Positions 33,674-43,517 are shown, numbered from the stretch's first letter. The stretch is DNA of 64,000 nucleotides from Vibrio taketomensis (GCF_009938165.1 NZ_AP019649.1:1116001-1180000), one strand, 5' to 3'. The notes: generated by a model not told the origin, from the letters alone. Numbers and translations: made by a program.

Positions 33674-34579
33674 ATGATTCTAGTTGTAGGTCACAAGAAC
33701 CCTGATAGTGATAGTATCTGTAGTGCAATCGTAGCAACTGAGCTACTTAAAGCACGCGGTGTTGAAGCAATGCCAATTCGCCAAGGTGAAATCAACCGCG
33801 AAACTCAACACATTCTAGAAGTAGCAGGCGCACAAGCTCCTGAACTACGTACTTCTGTAGCTGGTGAGCAAATCTGGCTAGTGGACTACTCAGATCTAGC
33901 GCAAGCACCAGATGACGTGGCTGAAGCAGAAATCCTAGGTATCGTTGACCACCACCGTCTAGGTGATGTGATGACTGTAAACCCAATGGAAGCTTGGATC
34001 TGGCCTGTTGGCTGTACAAACACTGTACTATTCAACATGTTCAAGATTGAAGGTCATGAGATCACACCACAAATCGCTAAGCTAATGATGTCAGCAATTC
34101 TTTCTGATACGGTTGGCTTTGCATCTCCTACTTGTACACAAAAAGACAAAGACGCAGTAGCAGAGCTTGCTGCAATTGCTGATGTACAAGACGTAGACGC
34201 ATTTATCAAAGATCTACTGATCGCTAAGACAGACATCGAAGGTCTATCTGCTGCTGATCTAGTTGAGAAAGACCTGAAAGGTTACCCATTCAACGGCCGT
34301 GACGTAGTCGTTGGTCAAGTTGAGCTAGCAACTCTAGAGCAAGTTGCAGAGATGATCGAAGCACTAGAAGCGGATCTAGAGCGTCGTTGTATCGAAGAAA
34401 ACCTAGCGTTTGCAGCAGTAATGCTAACTGACATCACAACAGCACAAACTCGTCTTCTACACAAAGGTGAGTGGTCTGAGAAACTTCTTAAACATGAAGT
34501 TGAAGGCATGCTAATGATGGAAAACACGCTAAGCCGTAAAAAACAAGGCTGGCCTTGGCTACAAAACGAACTGGCTTAA
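33674..34579 (+). CDS. ppaC: Manganese-dependent inorganic pyrophosphatase (family II)
   Basis: DHH-family phosphoesterase that hydrolyses PPi using Mn2+. 301 residues. N-terminal metal motif GHKNPDSDSICSA, the DHH motif GIVDHHRLGD, further Asp in SDTVGFASPTCT, and the DHHA2 domain ending near NTLSRKKQGWPWL (Ser-Arg-Lys-Lys substrate motif). Strong codon bias suggests high expression. Divergent from the predicted manganese exporter. Confidence 0.95.
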   Translation: MILVVGHKNPDSDSICSAIVATELLKARGVEAMPIRQGEINRETQHILEVAGAQAPELRTSVAGEQIWLVDYSDLAQAPDDVAEAEILGIVDHHRLGDVMTVNPMEAWIWPVGCTNTVLFNMFKIEGHEITPQIAKLMMSAILSDTVGFASPTCTQKDKDAVAELAAIADVQDVDAFIKDLLIAKTDIEGLSAADLVEKDLKGYPFNGRDVVVGQVELATLEQVAEMIEALEADLERRCIEENLAFAAVMLTDITTAQTRLLHKGEWSEKLLKHEVEGMLMMENTLSRKKQGWPWLQNELA

Positions 34580-34608
34580 TTGTGGTTTGTAAGTAGTACA
34601 TTGGTTCC

Positions 34609-34634
34609 AAAACCCATCCTCGGATGGGTTTTTT
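34609..34634. terminator. Terminator between ppaC and the DUF2927 gene
   Basis: Stem AAAACCCATCC / GGATGGGTTTTTT with a TCG loop. It serves ppaC and, with weaker tails, the convergent minus-strand gene. Confidence 0.88.
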
Positions 34635-34647
34635 ATTGCCACTACGG

Positions 34648-35421
34648 TTACCGAAGTAATTGATGCAGGGGAGCTGAACGAGCCAAAGATACCGCTTCAG
34701 CTAACATTCCTTGTTGTTGATATCGAACAAGTAGTTTGTCCAACTGTTCAGTGACTTGAGCTTTATTCATACCACTTCGCATTTCAGGTTCATAGAGAAG
34801 CTTGAGCAAAATAACATCGAGTGGTGATAGCAAATCGTCTGGTGTTTGATCGTTAAATATCGATGGATAGGCGAGTTCTGAATCATTAGGTAGCCCTAAC
34901 ACTTGAGTGATTTCTTCTACCACACAAGCTAACAGTTTGCCGTGAGTGCGGCTTTGGTCGACTGGGATAATAACGCTGGCTTTGATGATTTGACTATCTT
35001 GTACAGAGACTCGATATCCAGCTTTGCAGATAGCCCCCCGAATATGCTTTAGTGCATGAGGCCCAATTTCACGTTTGATATCTTGTCGCCACAAAGATTC
35101 TTTTGTGTAGATCCAGATGACGTTTGCTTGTTCCCGCTTTGAAACGCGTTCGATGGGATGACTGGTGATTTGGCGTAAATGTTCGATATGAGCATTAGTG
35201 AGTTGTTCATGGAGTTCAATATCACCAACGCGATGTTCGACCCATATTTTGATGGGTTGATGCCATTTAACGAGAGGTTTGTCACCACTAGAGTATTCAT
35301 TTTTCAGCGCTACCTCGAGGAAGGCTCGCTTGACAAACTCTGGCTCTAGCCACGTTTGCCGAACTGCAAATGCGTGGCTAGAAATGAGCAATGAGAGAAC
35401 TAAACAGGCGATCCTTGCCAT
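34648..35421 (-). CDS. DUF2927 secreted protein
   Basis: A 257-residue protein with a cleaved signal peptide (MARIACLVLSLLISSHAFA). The middle contains a pattern reminiscent of a metal-dependent hydrolase-like DUF2927 domain (IKIWVEHRVGD, QANVIWIYTKES, CVVEEITQVLGLPNDSELAYPSIFND, DVILLKLLYEPEMRSGM). The EEITQ-LGLPND segment replaces the HExxH-type motif that related secreted proteases have. Directly downstream of sapF with 11 bases between, so it may be the last gene of the sap transcript. Function unknown. Confidence 0.75.
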   Translation of the reverse strand: MARIACLVLSLLISSHAFAVRQTWLEPEFVKRAFLEVALKNEYSSGDKPLVKWHQPIKIWVEHRVGDIELHEQLTNAHIEHLRQITSHPIERVSKREQANVIWIYTKESLWRQDIKREIGPHALKHIRGAICKAGYRVSVQDSQIIKASVIIPVDQSRTHGKLLACVVEEITQVLGLPNDSELAYPSIFNDQTPDDLLSPLDVILLKLLYEPEMRSGMNKAQVTEQLDKLLVRYQQQGMLAEAVSLARSAPLHQLLR

Positions 35422-35432
35422 TGTTATCGTCC

Positions 35433-36218
35433 TTACTTGAAATTAGGCGCCTTATTAAAGTGGCTCTCAATCAAGCGCTGGGTAATCGGGCTTTGTGGGT
35501 CGCTCAATACTTTATGTGTATCTCCCGCTTCCACTACAGCGCCTTCGTGCATCACCATCACTTTGTCAGTAATGTGTTTCACGGTGCCGATATGCTGAGT
35601 TACGTACACAAATGACACGCCCATCTCTTCTTGCAGTTCGAGGAACAAGTTGATGATCTGTGAGCGCATAGCCATATCGAGACCATTGAGCGCTTCGTCA
35701 GCAACAATGATTGACGGTTGTAGAATCAATGCTCGAGCGAGACAGACACGCTGTTTTTGACCCGTTGCTAGCATTTGTGGGTAAAAATACGCGTGTTCAG
35801 GTAGTAAGCCAACACGCAGCAGCGTGTCTTTTACCCGTTTGAGACGCGCTTCCGGAGACATATTGGTATTACGTTTTAGTGGACCTTCTAAAATTTTACC
35901 AATTTGTATTTTCGGGTTAAGTGATGTGTTGGGATCTTGGAAAATCATACGAATCAGCTTACAGCGAGTCGAATAATCTTTGTGTTCCAATAAGTCACCA
36001 TTGACGCGAATCTCGCCAGACGTTGGCTCAACCATGCCTGCCAACATGCGAGCAAGAGTTGATTTACCTGAACCATTCTGACCGATAAAGCCAATAGTTT
36101 GCCCGGCTTCAAGCGTAAAACTGACCGGCTGAACCGCAACGTGTTCTTTTTTACGAATCAGCCCTGGTCGACTGATAAACACCTTCGAGAGGTTGGTGAC
36201 TTCTAATAATGCACTCAT
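35433..36218 (-). CDS. sapF: Peptide ABC transporter ATP-binding protein SapF
   Basis: ATPase of the Sap transporter, which in Enterobacteria and Haemophilus handles antimicrobial peptides and is linked to potassium uptake or putrescine export. 261 residues from [14 protein letters not shown]; the start overlaps the sapD stop (ATGA). Walker [11 protein letters not shown], Walker [14 protein letters not shown]. The signature loop reads [14 protein letters not shown], with TGQ in place of the usual SGGQ, which is typical of SapF. Last transporter gene of sapABCDF. Confidence 0.92.
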   Translation of the reverse strand: MSALLEVTNLSKVFISRPGLIRKKEHVAVQPVSFTLEAGQTIGFIGQNGSGKSTLARMLAGMVEPTSGEIRVNGDLLEHKDYSTRCKLIRMIFQDPNTSLNPKIQIGKILEGPLKRNTNMSPEARLKRVKDTLLRVGLLPEHAYFYPQMLATGQKQRVCLARALILQPSIIVADEALNGLDMAMRSQIINLFLELQEEMGVSFVYVTQHIGTVKHITDKVMVMHEGAVVEAGDTHKVLSDPQSPITQRLIESHFNKAPNFK

Positions 36219-37210
36219 GCTTTCTTCTCCGTATTGAGTGGGAAGTGGCATGCGTATTTATGGTTCTTAACACGGATAGGCATTGGGATCTCGACACATT
36301 GACGTTGTGCGTATGGGCAACGAGGGCCAAGGCGACAACCAATCGGTAAATGTTGCAGTGGAGGAATCGTGCCAGGTAGCGAATGTAATTTTTGCTTGTG
36401 CGGAATCCACTCTGCAAAATCTGGCATCGCTTTTAGCAGTGCAGCGGTATAAGGATGCTTAGGTTTTTCTAAGATCTTATCGGTATCCGCGGATTCAACT
36501 GATTGACCACAATACATGACCGTAATTCGAGTCGCCCATTGGGTGATAGTGGTCAAGTCATGGCCAATTAACAAAATACTGGTGTTATGTATTTGGTTCA
36601 TGCGGCTCAGTAGACGCAGGATTTGTGATTGCGTGATCGGGTCCAAATCGTTGGTTGGTTCATCGGCGATCAGCAATTTTGGCTTGGCGGCAATGGCCAT
36701 CGCAATCATGACTTTTTGGCACTCACCGTCGGTGAGTTCATACGGGTAACTGCTCATGATTTGGCGGTGGTTTTTGATACCAACTTTGTGTAGTAGGGCA
36801 ATCGCTTGTTTACGACGCCAATGGAAACGTTGCCACCATTTACCTTCAAATGCTCGTGATGGGATTGATTCAATAAGCTGTTTACCCACCCCTTCAGAAG
36901 GGTCCAAACAGGTTGACGGTTCTTGGAAGATCATTGCGATATCGCGAGCGATTACGCGGCGGCGTTCACGAGGTGTTAACTGTAGTAAGTCGATATTGCC
37001 AAGGCGCATACGGTCAGCGGTGACCGTCCAGTTGTCTTTACAAACGCCAACGATCGCTTTGGCAACTAAGCTTTTACCTGAGCCTGATTCGCCCACGAGG
37101 CCACGAATTTCACCTTCGGTCAAAGTCATACTCATGCGGTCAACGGCTTTCACGCGACCTTGCGGTGTTTCGATCTCAATTGTGAGGTGTCGAATATCTA
37201 ATAACGGCAT
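36215..37210 (-). CDS. sapD: Peptide ABC transporter ATP-binding protein SapD
   Basis: Second ATPase of the Sap complex, 331 residues. Walker [12 protein letters not shown], signature loop [12 protein letters not shown] (degenerate, as is usual in SapD), Walker [13 protein letters not shown]. The C-terminal oligopeptide-transporter extension contains a cysteine cluster ([15 protein letters not shown]) that in related ATPases may hold an iron-sulfur cluster. Overlaps sapC and sapF by 1-4 bases. Confidence 0.94.
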   Translation of the reverse strand: MPLLDIRHLTIEIETPQGRVKAVDRMSMTLTEGEIRGLVGESGSGKSLVAKAIVGVCKDNWTVTADRMRLGNIDLLQLTPRERRRVIARDIAMIFQEPSTCLDPSEGVGKQLIESIPSRAFEGKWWQRFHWRRKQAIALLHKVGIKNHRQIMSSYPYELTDGECQKVMIAMAIAAKPKLLIADEPTNDLDPITQSQILRLLSRMNQIHNTSILLIGHDLTTITQWATRITVMYCGQSVESADTDKILEKPKHPYTAALLKAMPDFAEWIPHKQKLHSLPGTIPPLQHLPIGCRLGPRCPYAQRQCVEIPMPIRVKNHKYACHFPLNTEKKA

Positions 37211-38097
37211 TATTCTACCCCTGCATTAAGAGCTTGGCGTACGCCTTCACCCACTAAGTTTACAACCACAACGGTAAACATAATCGCCAAACCAGGCAGT
37301 GTTACTGTCCAAGGAGCAAGGTAGATCAGCTCTACCGAGTCTCCAAGCATCGTGCCCCATTCAGAACTAGGTGCTTGAGCACCTAGCCCCAAGAAACCAA
37401 GTGCTGTGATATCGAGAATCGCGATAGAAAGCGCGAGCGTAAACTCGACAGCAAACACGACTAGAACGTTAGGTAAAATGGAATTCCAAAGCAGGTAAAT
37501 GTTATTCGCACCATCAAGACGCGAGGCGAGGATGTAATCTTTCTCAACTTCATTGTGTACAGCGATATAGATCGAGCGAATAAAACGCGGGATCAACGCG
37601 ATACAAATGGCCAACAGAACGTTGAACTCCCCGAACCCTAAGAAAGCGACAAAAATGATCGCCAGTAGCAGTGAAGGGATCGACATCACTGTATCGAGTA
37701 GGTGGTTTAGAACACTAGAAAGCAGACCTTTGGTCATCCCTGCAAGTGTACCGATAGCACAACCAATCGTTGCCGCGACGAGAGTGATAAGCAGTGCAGC
37801 ACCAAAGGTGGGTTGAGTGCCAACCAGTAAGCGAGACAGAATATCGCGGCCTAAATCGTCAGTACCAAGAAAATACTCAACAGTGCCTGCAGGGCTCCAT
37901 GATGGTGGAAGCAGTAGCTCTCCGGTTTGCATTTGAGGATCGTGTGGAGTAATCCAAGGAGCGATGAGGGTAATAATGGCAATGATGATCAGACACCAAA
38001 GTCCAAACATTGCCAAACTGTTCGCTCTATAACTGCGCCAAAACCGCTCGAATTGAGTTGGGATGCGCTCTTCTTGATAAATATTATCGGTTAGCAT
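37210..38097 (-). CDS. sapC: Peptide ABC transporter permease SapC
   Basis: Inner-membrane permease of the DppC type, 295 residues with an N-terminal helix (about 30-50) and a five-helix binding-protein-dependent core. The EAA-like loop is seen in [24 protein letters not shown]. Overlaps sapB by 14 bases. Confidence 0.94.
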   Translation of the reverse strand: MLTDNIYQEERIPTQFERFWRSYRANSLAMFGLWCLIIIAIITLIAPWITPHDPQMQTGELLLPPSWSPAGTVEYFLGTDDLGRDILSRLLVGTQPTFGAALLITLVAATIGCAIGTLAGMTKGLLSSVLNHLLDTVMSIPSLLLAIIFVAFLGFGEFNVLLAICIALIPRFIRSIYIAVHNEVEKDYILASRLDGANNIYLLWNSILPNVLVVFAVEFTLALSIAILDITALGFLGLGAQAPSSEWGTMLGDSVELIYLAPWTVTLPGLAIMFTVVVVNLVGEGVRQALNAGVE

Positions 38098-39046
38098 ACC
38101 ACTCTTTCCTTACTAGCGGGTTGATCATGGCGCCAATCAAGTCAGACAAAATATTGGCAGTGAGTACAAGGGTGGCAACAACGATAACGCCAGCTTGAAT
38201 CGAAACGTAATCTTGATTTGATAATGCATCGAGCAGCCAGCGGCCAATGCCAGGCCAGTTAAAGATGGATTCAGTAACAATGGTTAAGGTCAACATACTT
38301 GATAGCTGAACACCAATCTTAGGAATAATCGGCGGAATCGCATTGCGCAGTACGTGCTGCATAACGATCTCACGAGTAGAGAGACCTTTAATGCGCGCGG
38401 CACGAATGTAGTTTTTGCTCATTACTTCAGATACTGAGGAGCGCATCAAGCCGATAACTTGTGTGGTCGGTGCCAGCGCCAGTACGATACAAGGCAAAAT
38501 TAGATGATCAATCACACTTTGCAGAGCGTGGGCGCGTTGTGGGCCTTGCATTAAAAATGCGTCAACCAGAGCAAACCCAGTGACATGGTCGATTTCATAC
38601 AGCAGATCGTAGCGACCCGCGACAGGAAATACCTGATAGTGAAGTGAAAAGACCATGATCATGAGTAGGGCGACCCAAAATATCGGCGCTGAGTAGCCTG
38701 ACATTGAGGTAAACGAAATGATGGTGTCTACCCACTTACCTTGTCGCATCCCAGCTAAAGTGCCAATAGGAATGCCAATTAAGAGCGAAATTAAGAACGC
38801 GATTAATACCAATTCTAACGTGGCAGGAAAAACCGCTCTCAATTCAGTAATAATCGGTACGCCGGCTTTATTGACGCCAAAATTAAGATGGAGAAGTTCT
38901 CCGAGATAGTGTAACCAACCCGCGCCAAATGGTTGCATTGCCCAATGTGAGTTTGGATCTAAACGAAGTAAGCTGTAACCCACCAAAGTGAGGATCAGCA
39001 GAGTGATGATAAATAAGTTCAGTCGACGAAGCGAGTAGAGAAACAT
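38084..39046 (-). CDS. sapB: Peptide ABC transporter permease SapB
   Basis: DppB-type permease, 320 residues. MFLYSLRRLNLFIITLLILT is the first membrane helix; the EAA loop is in NYIRAARIKGLSTREIVMQHVLRNAIPPIIP. Follows sapA with no gap. Confidence 0.94.
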   Translation of the reverse strand: MFLYSLRRLNLFIITLLILTLVGYSLLRLDPNSHWAMQPFGAGWLHYLGELLHLNFGVNKAGVPIITELRAVFPATLELVLIAFLISLLIGIPIGTLAGMRQGKWVDTIISFTSMSGYSAPIFWVALLMIMVFSLHYQVFPVAGRYDLLYEIDHVTGFALVDAFLMQGPQRAHALQSVIDHLILPCIVLALAPTTQVIGLMRSSVSEVMSKNYIRAARIKGLSTREIVMQHVLRNAIPPIIPKIGVQLSSMLTLTIVTESIFNWPGIGRWLLDALSNQDYVSIQAGVIVVATLVLTANILSDLIGAMINPLVRKEWYANR

Positions 39047-40654
39047 CTAGCGAACCCTCTCTACATTATCGAATGGCTGAGCATTGAATGGGCTCATTTT
39101 AAAACCTTCTAACGAACTATCATGGGCTTGGAACTGCATTCCGTGATTTAAAGGGATCACGGGAAACTCTGAATTCAGGATATTTTGTGCTTGTTTGTAT
39201 AAATTAATTCGATAGCGTGGCGTTTCAACTTCTAATGCTAAATCAAGCAAGAAGTCGAAATCCGGGTCACACCAGCTCGACATATTAAGGCCTACTCGCT
39301 CAGAATCACAAGAAAGTAGGGGACGTAAGAAGTTATCCGGTTCACCCGTATCTGCAATCCAGCCAGTAAGGTACAAATCGATCTCATGCTCGTGACCAGA
39401 TAAGCGATCATCGGTGAGCAAGTTTAGAGTTATCCCTATTTCAGCAAGATTGGCTTGAATTAATTCGGCGGTTTTCAATGGACTTGGGTTATATGATCGT
39501 GGTTCAAGAGGCACCAACATGTTTAGCGTTAGGCCGTCAGCAAACCCAGCTTCACGAAGTAAAGCAATGGCGTAATTGCGATCATAACGAACTTGAACGG
39601 TGTCACCATTATACGCCCAAGAATTTTCCGGTAGCACTGAGTATGCGTTGCTCCCCGTGCCATAGTAAACCGAATCAAGAATATTCTTGCGATTGATAGC
39701 ATGGTTCAATGCGCGACGCACTCGGACATCACTCAAGGCAGGATGTTCAGTATCTACTGCGATATAAGAGATATTCATTGCGGGCTTGACGGTGAGTGTT
39801 AGTTCCTCGTGAGCCTCGATGGTAGGAATTTGGCTTGAGCGCGGCGAGGTGAGTACATCACATTCGTTGCGCAGTAGCTTAGCCAGTGTACCTGTACCTC
39901 GATGGGAAATATCGAACACCACCTGACGCATTATCGCTGCCCCAGCCCAATAGTGATCGTGGCGTTTTAGGCGGACCAAGTCATTCACTTGATAGTCGTC
40001 CAAATAAAACGGTCCAGTTCCGACTGGATGGCTATCGATGCGTTGAAGCTCATCACTAAGCAACAATTGATTGGCGTATTCTTTTGAGTGAATGACCGCA
40101 TGGCTCGTGGCGATATTGGATAGAAAGCTGTTGTGTGGTTTGTTCAGCACAAACTTGACTGTTTCATCATCCAGCGCAATCACGTCAGCAATGAGGTTTT
40201 GAAAATCTATACCGCTAAACCAAGGGTAACGACCGCCACCAACCATGTGAAAAGGATGTGATGGGTCGACAATTCGACGGAAACTGAATACGACGTCTTG
40301 AGCATTTAACGGGCGAGAAGGTGTAAACCAAGGCGTAGTTTGAAAAGAAACGTTTTGCTTCAGTTTGAAAATATACTCAGTGCCACTGTCATTCACTTCC
40401 CAGCTTTCCGCAATACTTGGTTGTGGCTGATAAGTGGTTGAATCTAAGGTTAAAAGTGTATCAAACAGCTGTGAGCTTAATGTTTCAGAGGTAATACCGC
40501 TGTCCACCAACTGAGGGTTAAAGGTCGAAGGGCCTGCTTGCCCACAAAATACGAACCCGGTTTGGCGTGCTTTCTCGTGACTGATTTCTTCTCCACATCC
40601 GACTAAAAAACCGGCAGCGAAGAAGCTAATTGTCAATTGTATGAATGCTTTCAT
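39047..40654 (-). CDS. sapA: Peptide ABC transporter substrate-binding protein SapA (lipoprotein)
   Basis: Extracytoplasmic solute-binding protein family 5, 535 residues, binding peptides or haem in homologues. The N-terminus MKAFIQLTISFFAAGFLVGC ends in a lipobox (LVGC), so it should be anchored to a membrane, whereas the enteric SapA is a soluble periplasmic protein. Family 5 segments include AESWEVNDSGTEYIFKLKQNVSF and RRALNHAINRKNIL. First gene of sapABCDF. Confidence 0.92.
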   Translation of the reverse strand: MKAFIQLTISFFAAGFLVGCGEEISHEKARQTGFVFCGQAGPSTFNPQLVDSGITSETLSSQLFDTLLTLDSTTYQPQPSIAESWEVNDSGTEYIFKLKQNVSFQTTPWFTPSRPLNAQDVVFSFRRIVDPSHPFHMVGGGRYPWFSGIDFQNLIADVIALDDETVKFVLNKPHNSFLSNIATSHAVIHSKEYANQLLLSDELQRIDSHPVGTGPFYLDDYQVNDLVRLKRHDHYWAGAAIMRQVVFDISHRGTGTLAKLLRNECDVLTSPRSSQIPTIEAHEELTLTVKPAMNISYIAVDTEHPALSDVRVRRALNHAINRKNILDSVYYGTGSNAYSVLPENSWAYNGDTVQVRYDRNYAIALLREAGFADGLTLNMLVPLEPRSYNPSPLKTAELIQANLAEIGITLNLLTDDRLSGHEHEIDLYLTGWIADTGEPDNFLRPLLSCDSERVGLNMSSWCDPDFDFLLDLALEVETPRYRINLYKQAQNILNSEFPVIPLNHGMQFQAHDSSLEGFKMSPFNAQPFDNVERVR

Positions 40655-40946
40655 ATGATCTAGCGTTTATAGCGCAATGGAACCTTTAATTATGCCTTAA
40701 TGAAGTCGAGATTGACTACTAATTGTTGATACTCAGCACGTTATTCTCAAAGCAAATTTACATTTTTTGAGGATTAGTAAGCATATTGTTGATGTGAGAG
40801 TGCGTTATGTAAACAAACTCGGCGCTTTTGCTTGAGGCCTTTTTATCTTCCTCGTTTAAATTAAGCTTGAAAGATAAACGAGTCCTACTAGCAAACTCGT
40901 TTTTCGACTCAGATTTTCATGGCAACGATAGGTCTTGCTTGGATGG
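40655..40946. other. Intergenic region between sapA and pspF
   Basis: Contains the sap promoter region on the right of sapA and the 3' end of pspF. A hairpin CTCGTTTA (40851-40858) / TAAACGAG (40875-40882) may end the pspF transcript, but it lacks a clear T tail. No gene seen. Confidence 0.5.
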
Positions 40947-41942
40947 TTACGATGACTTTTCTCTGCCTAGTTTGTACTTACGCACCATCCCCCTTAATTG
41001 GTGGTAGCTCAAACCAAGTAACTCTGCGGCTTTACGTTGATTGAATTGACTCTCTTTGAGCACTGCTTTGAGCAATTCCTGATCTTGTATTTCTTGCCAC
41101 TCTTTGTAATCAAGCGGAAAGCTAAAGTCGCGTTGAGACTGGTTTGTCTCGGTATCTTCATCTACTTCATTTAAAGTGTGGCGTGCAAATGGGTCGAACA
41201 CAAGTTCGTCAATAGGTTGATCAAGCTCACCATGCTGATAAACCGCTCGTTCAACCACATTTTTTAGTTCACGGACATTACCTGGCCAAGCATAGGTTTG
41301 CAGTGCTTGTTGAGCAGCGCGACTGAAACCAACAAAATACTCAAAGCCTAGTTCGCGACACATTTTGATGGCGTAATATTCCGCTAATAACAGAATATCT
41401 TCTTGTCTTTCGCGCAGTGGCGGCAAATGAATAACATCAAAGGCGAGTCGGTCGAGCAAGTCCGGACGAAACAAGCCTTGCGCTGCCATTTGGGGTAGAT
41501 CGGCATTGGTTGCGCAAATTAATCGAACATTGGCATTGAGAAGGTCGTGCCCACCTACGCGTTCATATTGTCCATACTCGATCACTCGAAGGAGTTTTTC
41601 TTGCACCAGTAGCGGCGCGGTGGCCAATTCGTCGAGAAATAAGGTGCCGTTTTCTGCGCGTTCAAAGCGACCTTTATGGCGGCCTTTTGAACCAGTAAAC
41701 GCGCCCGATTCATGACCAAATAGTTCGGAGTCAATCAGACCTTCACTGAGTGTTGAGCAGTTGAGTGAAATAAGCGGTTGGTCCCAGCGTTTGGACAAGT
41801 AATGTAAACGCTGAGCAATCAACTCTTTACCTGTACCACGCTCGCCAATAATCAGAACTGGTCGTTCAATGGTGGCCAGTTTAGAGACTTTGTCTAACAC
41901 AGAAAGGAAAGCGGGAGATTCCCCAATCAGGTTTTGTTTCAT
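40947..41942 (-). CDS. pspF: Phage shock sigma-54 activator PspF
   Basis: AAA+ enhancer-binding protein without a receiver domain, held inactive by PspA. 331 residues from MKQNLIGESPAF at 41942. Walker A GERGTGKELIA, sigma-54 contact loop GAFTGS (the canonical loop is GAFTGA), Walker B TLFLDELATAP, and a C-terminal Fis-type HTH (NQRKAAELLGLSYHQLRGMVRKY). Divergent from pspA. The final Ser of the loop is a small deviation from E. coli. Confidence 0.95.
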   Translation of the reverse strand: MKQNLIGESPAFLSVLDKVSKLATIERPVLIIGERGTGKELIAQRLHYLSKRWDQPLISLNCSTLSEGLIDSELFGHESGAFTGSKGRHKGRFERAENGTLFLDELATAPLLVQEKLLRVIEYGQYERVGGHDLLNANVRLICATNADLPQMAAQGLFRPDLLDRLAFDVIHLPPLRERQEDILLLAEYYAIKMCRELGFEYFVGFSRAAQQALQTYAWPGNVRELKNVVERAVYQHGELDQPIDELVFDPFARHTLNEVDEDTETNQSQRDFSFPLDYKEWQEIQDQELLKAVLKESQFNQRKAAELLGLSYHQLRGMVRKYKLGREKSS

Positions 41943-42060
41943 CAATCTATAACTCGAGCATAGTGGTAAATTTTACCCATAGTTGGCGAAAATCATCATT
42001 CACTCAAGTAATAATTTCTGGTTTGATTATTATGTTATTGATATTTAATAACTTAAATAT

Positions 42061-42075
42061 TGGCACGAGATTTGA
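42061..42075 (+). promoter_or_regulatory. Sigma-54 promoter of pspA
   Basis: TGGCACG (-24 element, 42061-42067), four bases, TTGA (-12 element, consensus TTGC). It is 59 bases upstream of the pspA start, with an AT-rich IHF-like stretch (about 42025-42060) between it and pspF. The -12 element is off by one base. Confidence 0.72.
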
Positions 42076-42133
42076 TTGCTCTATCGGATAACAGAGTAAA
42101 CAAATCGCAATAATGAAACATAAGGAGCGTTCT

Positions 42134-42802
42134 ATGGGTATTTTTTCTCGTTTCGCCGATATTGTAAATTCGAACATCAGTGCACTGCTGGATAAAGCGG
42201 AAGATCCAGAAAAAATGATCCGTCTTATTATTCAAGAGATGGAAGATACATTAGTTGAAGTACGCACCAATTCAGCTAAAGCGATTGCTGACAAAAAAGA
42301 GCTAGCTCGTAAAGTTGAGGCGATTGAGGATCAAGTAAAAGAGTGGCAGCAGAAAGCAACGCTGGCATTAACCAAGCAAAGAGAAGATTTGGCACGTGCT
42401 GCACTGATTGAAAAGCAAAAGTTGCAAGACGTACTAAAAGGTTTGCATACTGAGCAAACGTTGGTTGAAGAAACGATTGACAAATTGACCGGTGAAATCG
42501 GTAAACTTGAGAGTAAGATTACTGAGACACGCGCAAAGCAACAAGCACTAGCGATTCGCAGTCAAACCGCATCAAATCGTCGTGATGTTCAACGTCATCT
42601 GCATACGGCACGCACTAGCGAAGCAATGGCGAAGTTCGACCAATACTCTCGCAAAATTGACGAACTAGAAGCGGAAGCGGATCTGTATGCCAAAACCGGC
42701 CAAGGTAAATCACTTGAGCAAGAGTTTGCTGAACTTCAAGCACAAGATGAAATTGAGCAAGAGCTGGCGAAACTAAAGCAGCAAATGGAAGAGAAAAAGT
42801 AA
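42134..42802 (+). CDS. pspA: Phage shock protein A
   Basis: Membrane-binding effector and PspF inhibitor of the ESCRT-III-like PspA/IM30 family. 222 residues from MGIFSRFADIVNSNISALLDKAEDPEKM at 42134 (preceded by AAGGAG), with the amphipathic N-terminal helix followed by long coiled coils (about residues 25-215). It maintains the inner membrane under stress. An in-frame ATG at 42113 is less likely. Confidence 0.96.
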   Translation: MGIFSRFADIVNSNISALLDKAEDPEKMIRLIIQEMEDTLVEVRTNSAKAIADKKELARKVEAIEDQVKEWQQKATLALTKQREDLARAALIEKQKLQDVLKGLHTEQTLVEETIDKLTGEIGKLESKITETRAKQQALAIRSQTASNRRDVQRHLHTARTSEAMAKFDQYSRKIDELEAEADLYAKTGQGKSLEQEFAELQAQDEIEQELAKLKQQMEEKK

Positions 42803-42808
42803 TCCAAT

Positions 42809-42895
42809 ATGAATAATGAAGTCTCATGGCTTATGGATTACGTTGTGATTAAGGTTCTGGCAGGCAAACTGTCTGTCGGTAACCTCTATATTTAG
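42809..42895 (+). CDS. Possible 28-residue small protein between pspA and pspB
   Basis: The frame MNNEVSWLMDYVVIKVLAGK... ends with TAG at 42893-42895, inside the TAGGAG ribosome-binding site of pspB. It fills the pspA-pspB gap almost exactly and has a hydrophobic middle (WLMDYVVIKVLAG), fitting a membrane-associated micropeptide. No good Shine-Dalgarno precedes its ATG, so it may be only a leader coupling pspB translation or may not be translated. Confidence 0.35.
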   Translation: MNNEVSWLMDYVVIKVLAGKLSVGNLYI

Positions 42896-42904
42896 GAGTT
42901 ACTT

Positions 42905-43138
42905 ATGTCTTCATTTTGGATTGCAGGACCACTGATCGTTTTCCTGATTTTCGTGGCTCCACTTTGGCTCATCCTGCATTATCGCAGTAAGAAAAAAACC
43001 AGCAGCGGTCTTTCACAAGAAGATTATCAACGTTTGCAGGTGTTATCAGAACGTGCCGAATCGATGCAAAAACGTGTCGATACGTTAGAGCGAATTTTGG
43101 ATGCAGAATCGCCTAGTTGGAGGCGCAATTATGAGTAA
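42905..43138 (+). CDS. pspB: Phage shock protein B
   Basis: 77-residue inner-membrane protein with one N-terminal helix (residues about 5-25) and a cytoplasmic coiled coil (DYQRLQVLSERAESMQKRVDTLERIL). With PspC it relays membrane stress to PspA. RBS AGGAG. Its stop overlaps the pspC start. Confidence 0.94.
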   Translation: MSSFWIAGPLIVFLIFVAPLWLILHYRSKKKTSSGLSQEDYQRLQVLSERAESMQKRVDTLERILDAESPSWRRNYE

Positions 43139-43517
43139 AGAACTCTACCGTGATACGGTCAATGGAAAGTTAACCGGCGTCTGTGCAGGTCTTGCGAACT
43201 ATATTGGTGCCGAAGTTTGGCTAGTGCGTATTCTGGTTATTTCAGCGGCACTGCTTGGCGGGTCGTTTTTAGTATTATTGATCTATATCGCTTTGACGCT
43301 GATGTTAGAGAAGCAACCCGCCAACTACGTTGAGCAATTGAGAGCAAAACAAGAGCACAAGTTGAAAGATAAGCCTTGGCAGTCAGGGCAATCACCAGAG
43401 CAACTATTGGCGACGCTGGATAATGACTTTAGTGTTCTGGAAACCAAACTACGCCGAATGGAAGCGTATGTGACGTCAGATACATTCAAAGTCAACCGCG
43501 AATTCAACAAGCTGTAG
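43131..43517 (+). CDS. pspC: Phage shock protein C
   Basis: 128 residues from MSKELYRDTVNGKLTGVCAGLANYIG at 43131, the conserved PspC N-terminus; an upstream in-frame ATG lies within pspB. The PspC membrane segment (about residues 32-58) is followed by a cytoplasmic tail. Overlaps pspB by eight bases. Confidence 0.94.
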   Translation: MSKELYRDTVNGKLTGVCAGLANYIGAEVWLVRILVISAALLGGSFLVLLIYIALTLMLEKQPANYVEQLRAKQEHKLKDKPWQSGQSPEQLLATLDNDFSVLETKLRRMEAYVTSDTFKVNREFNKL

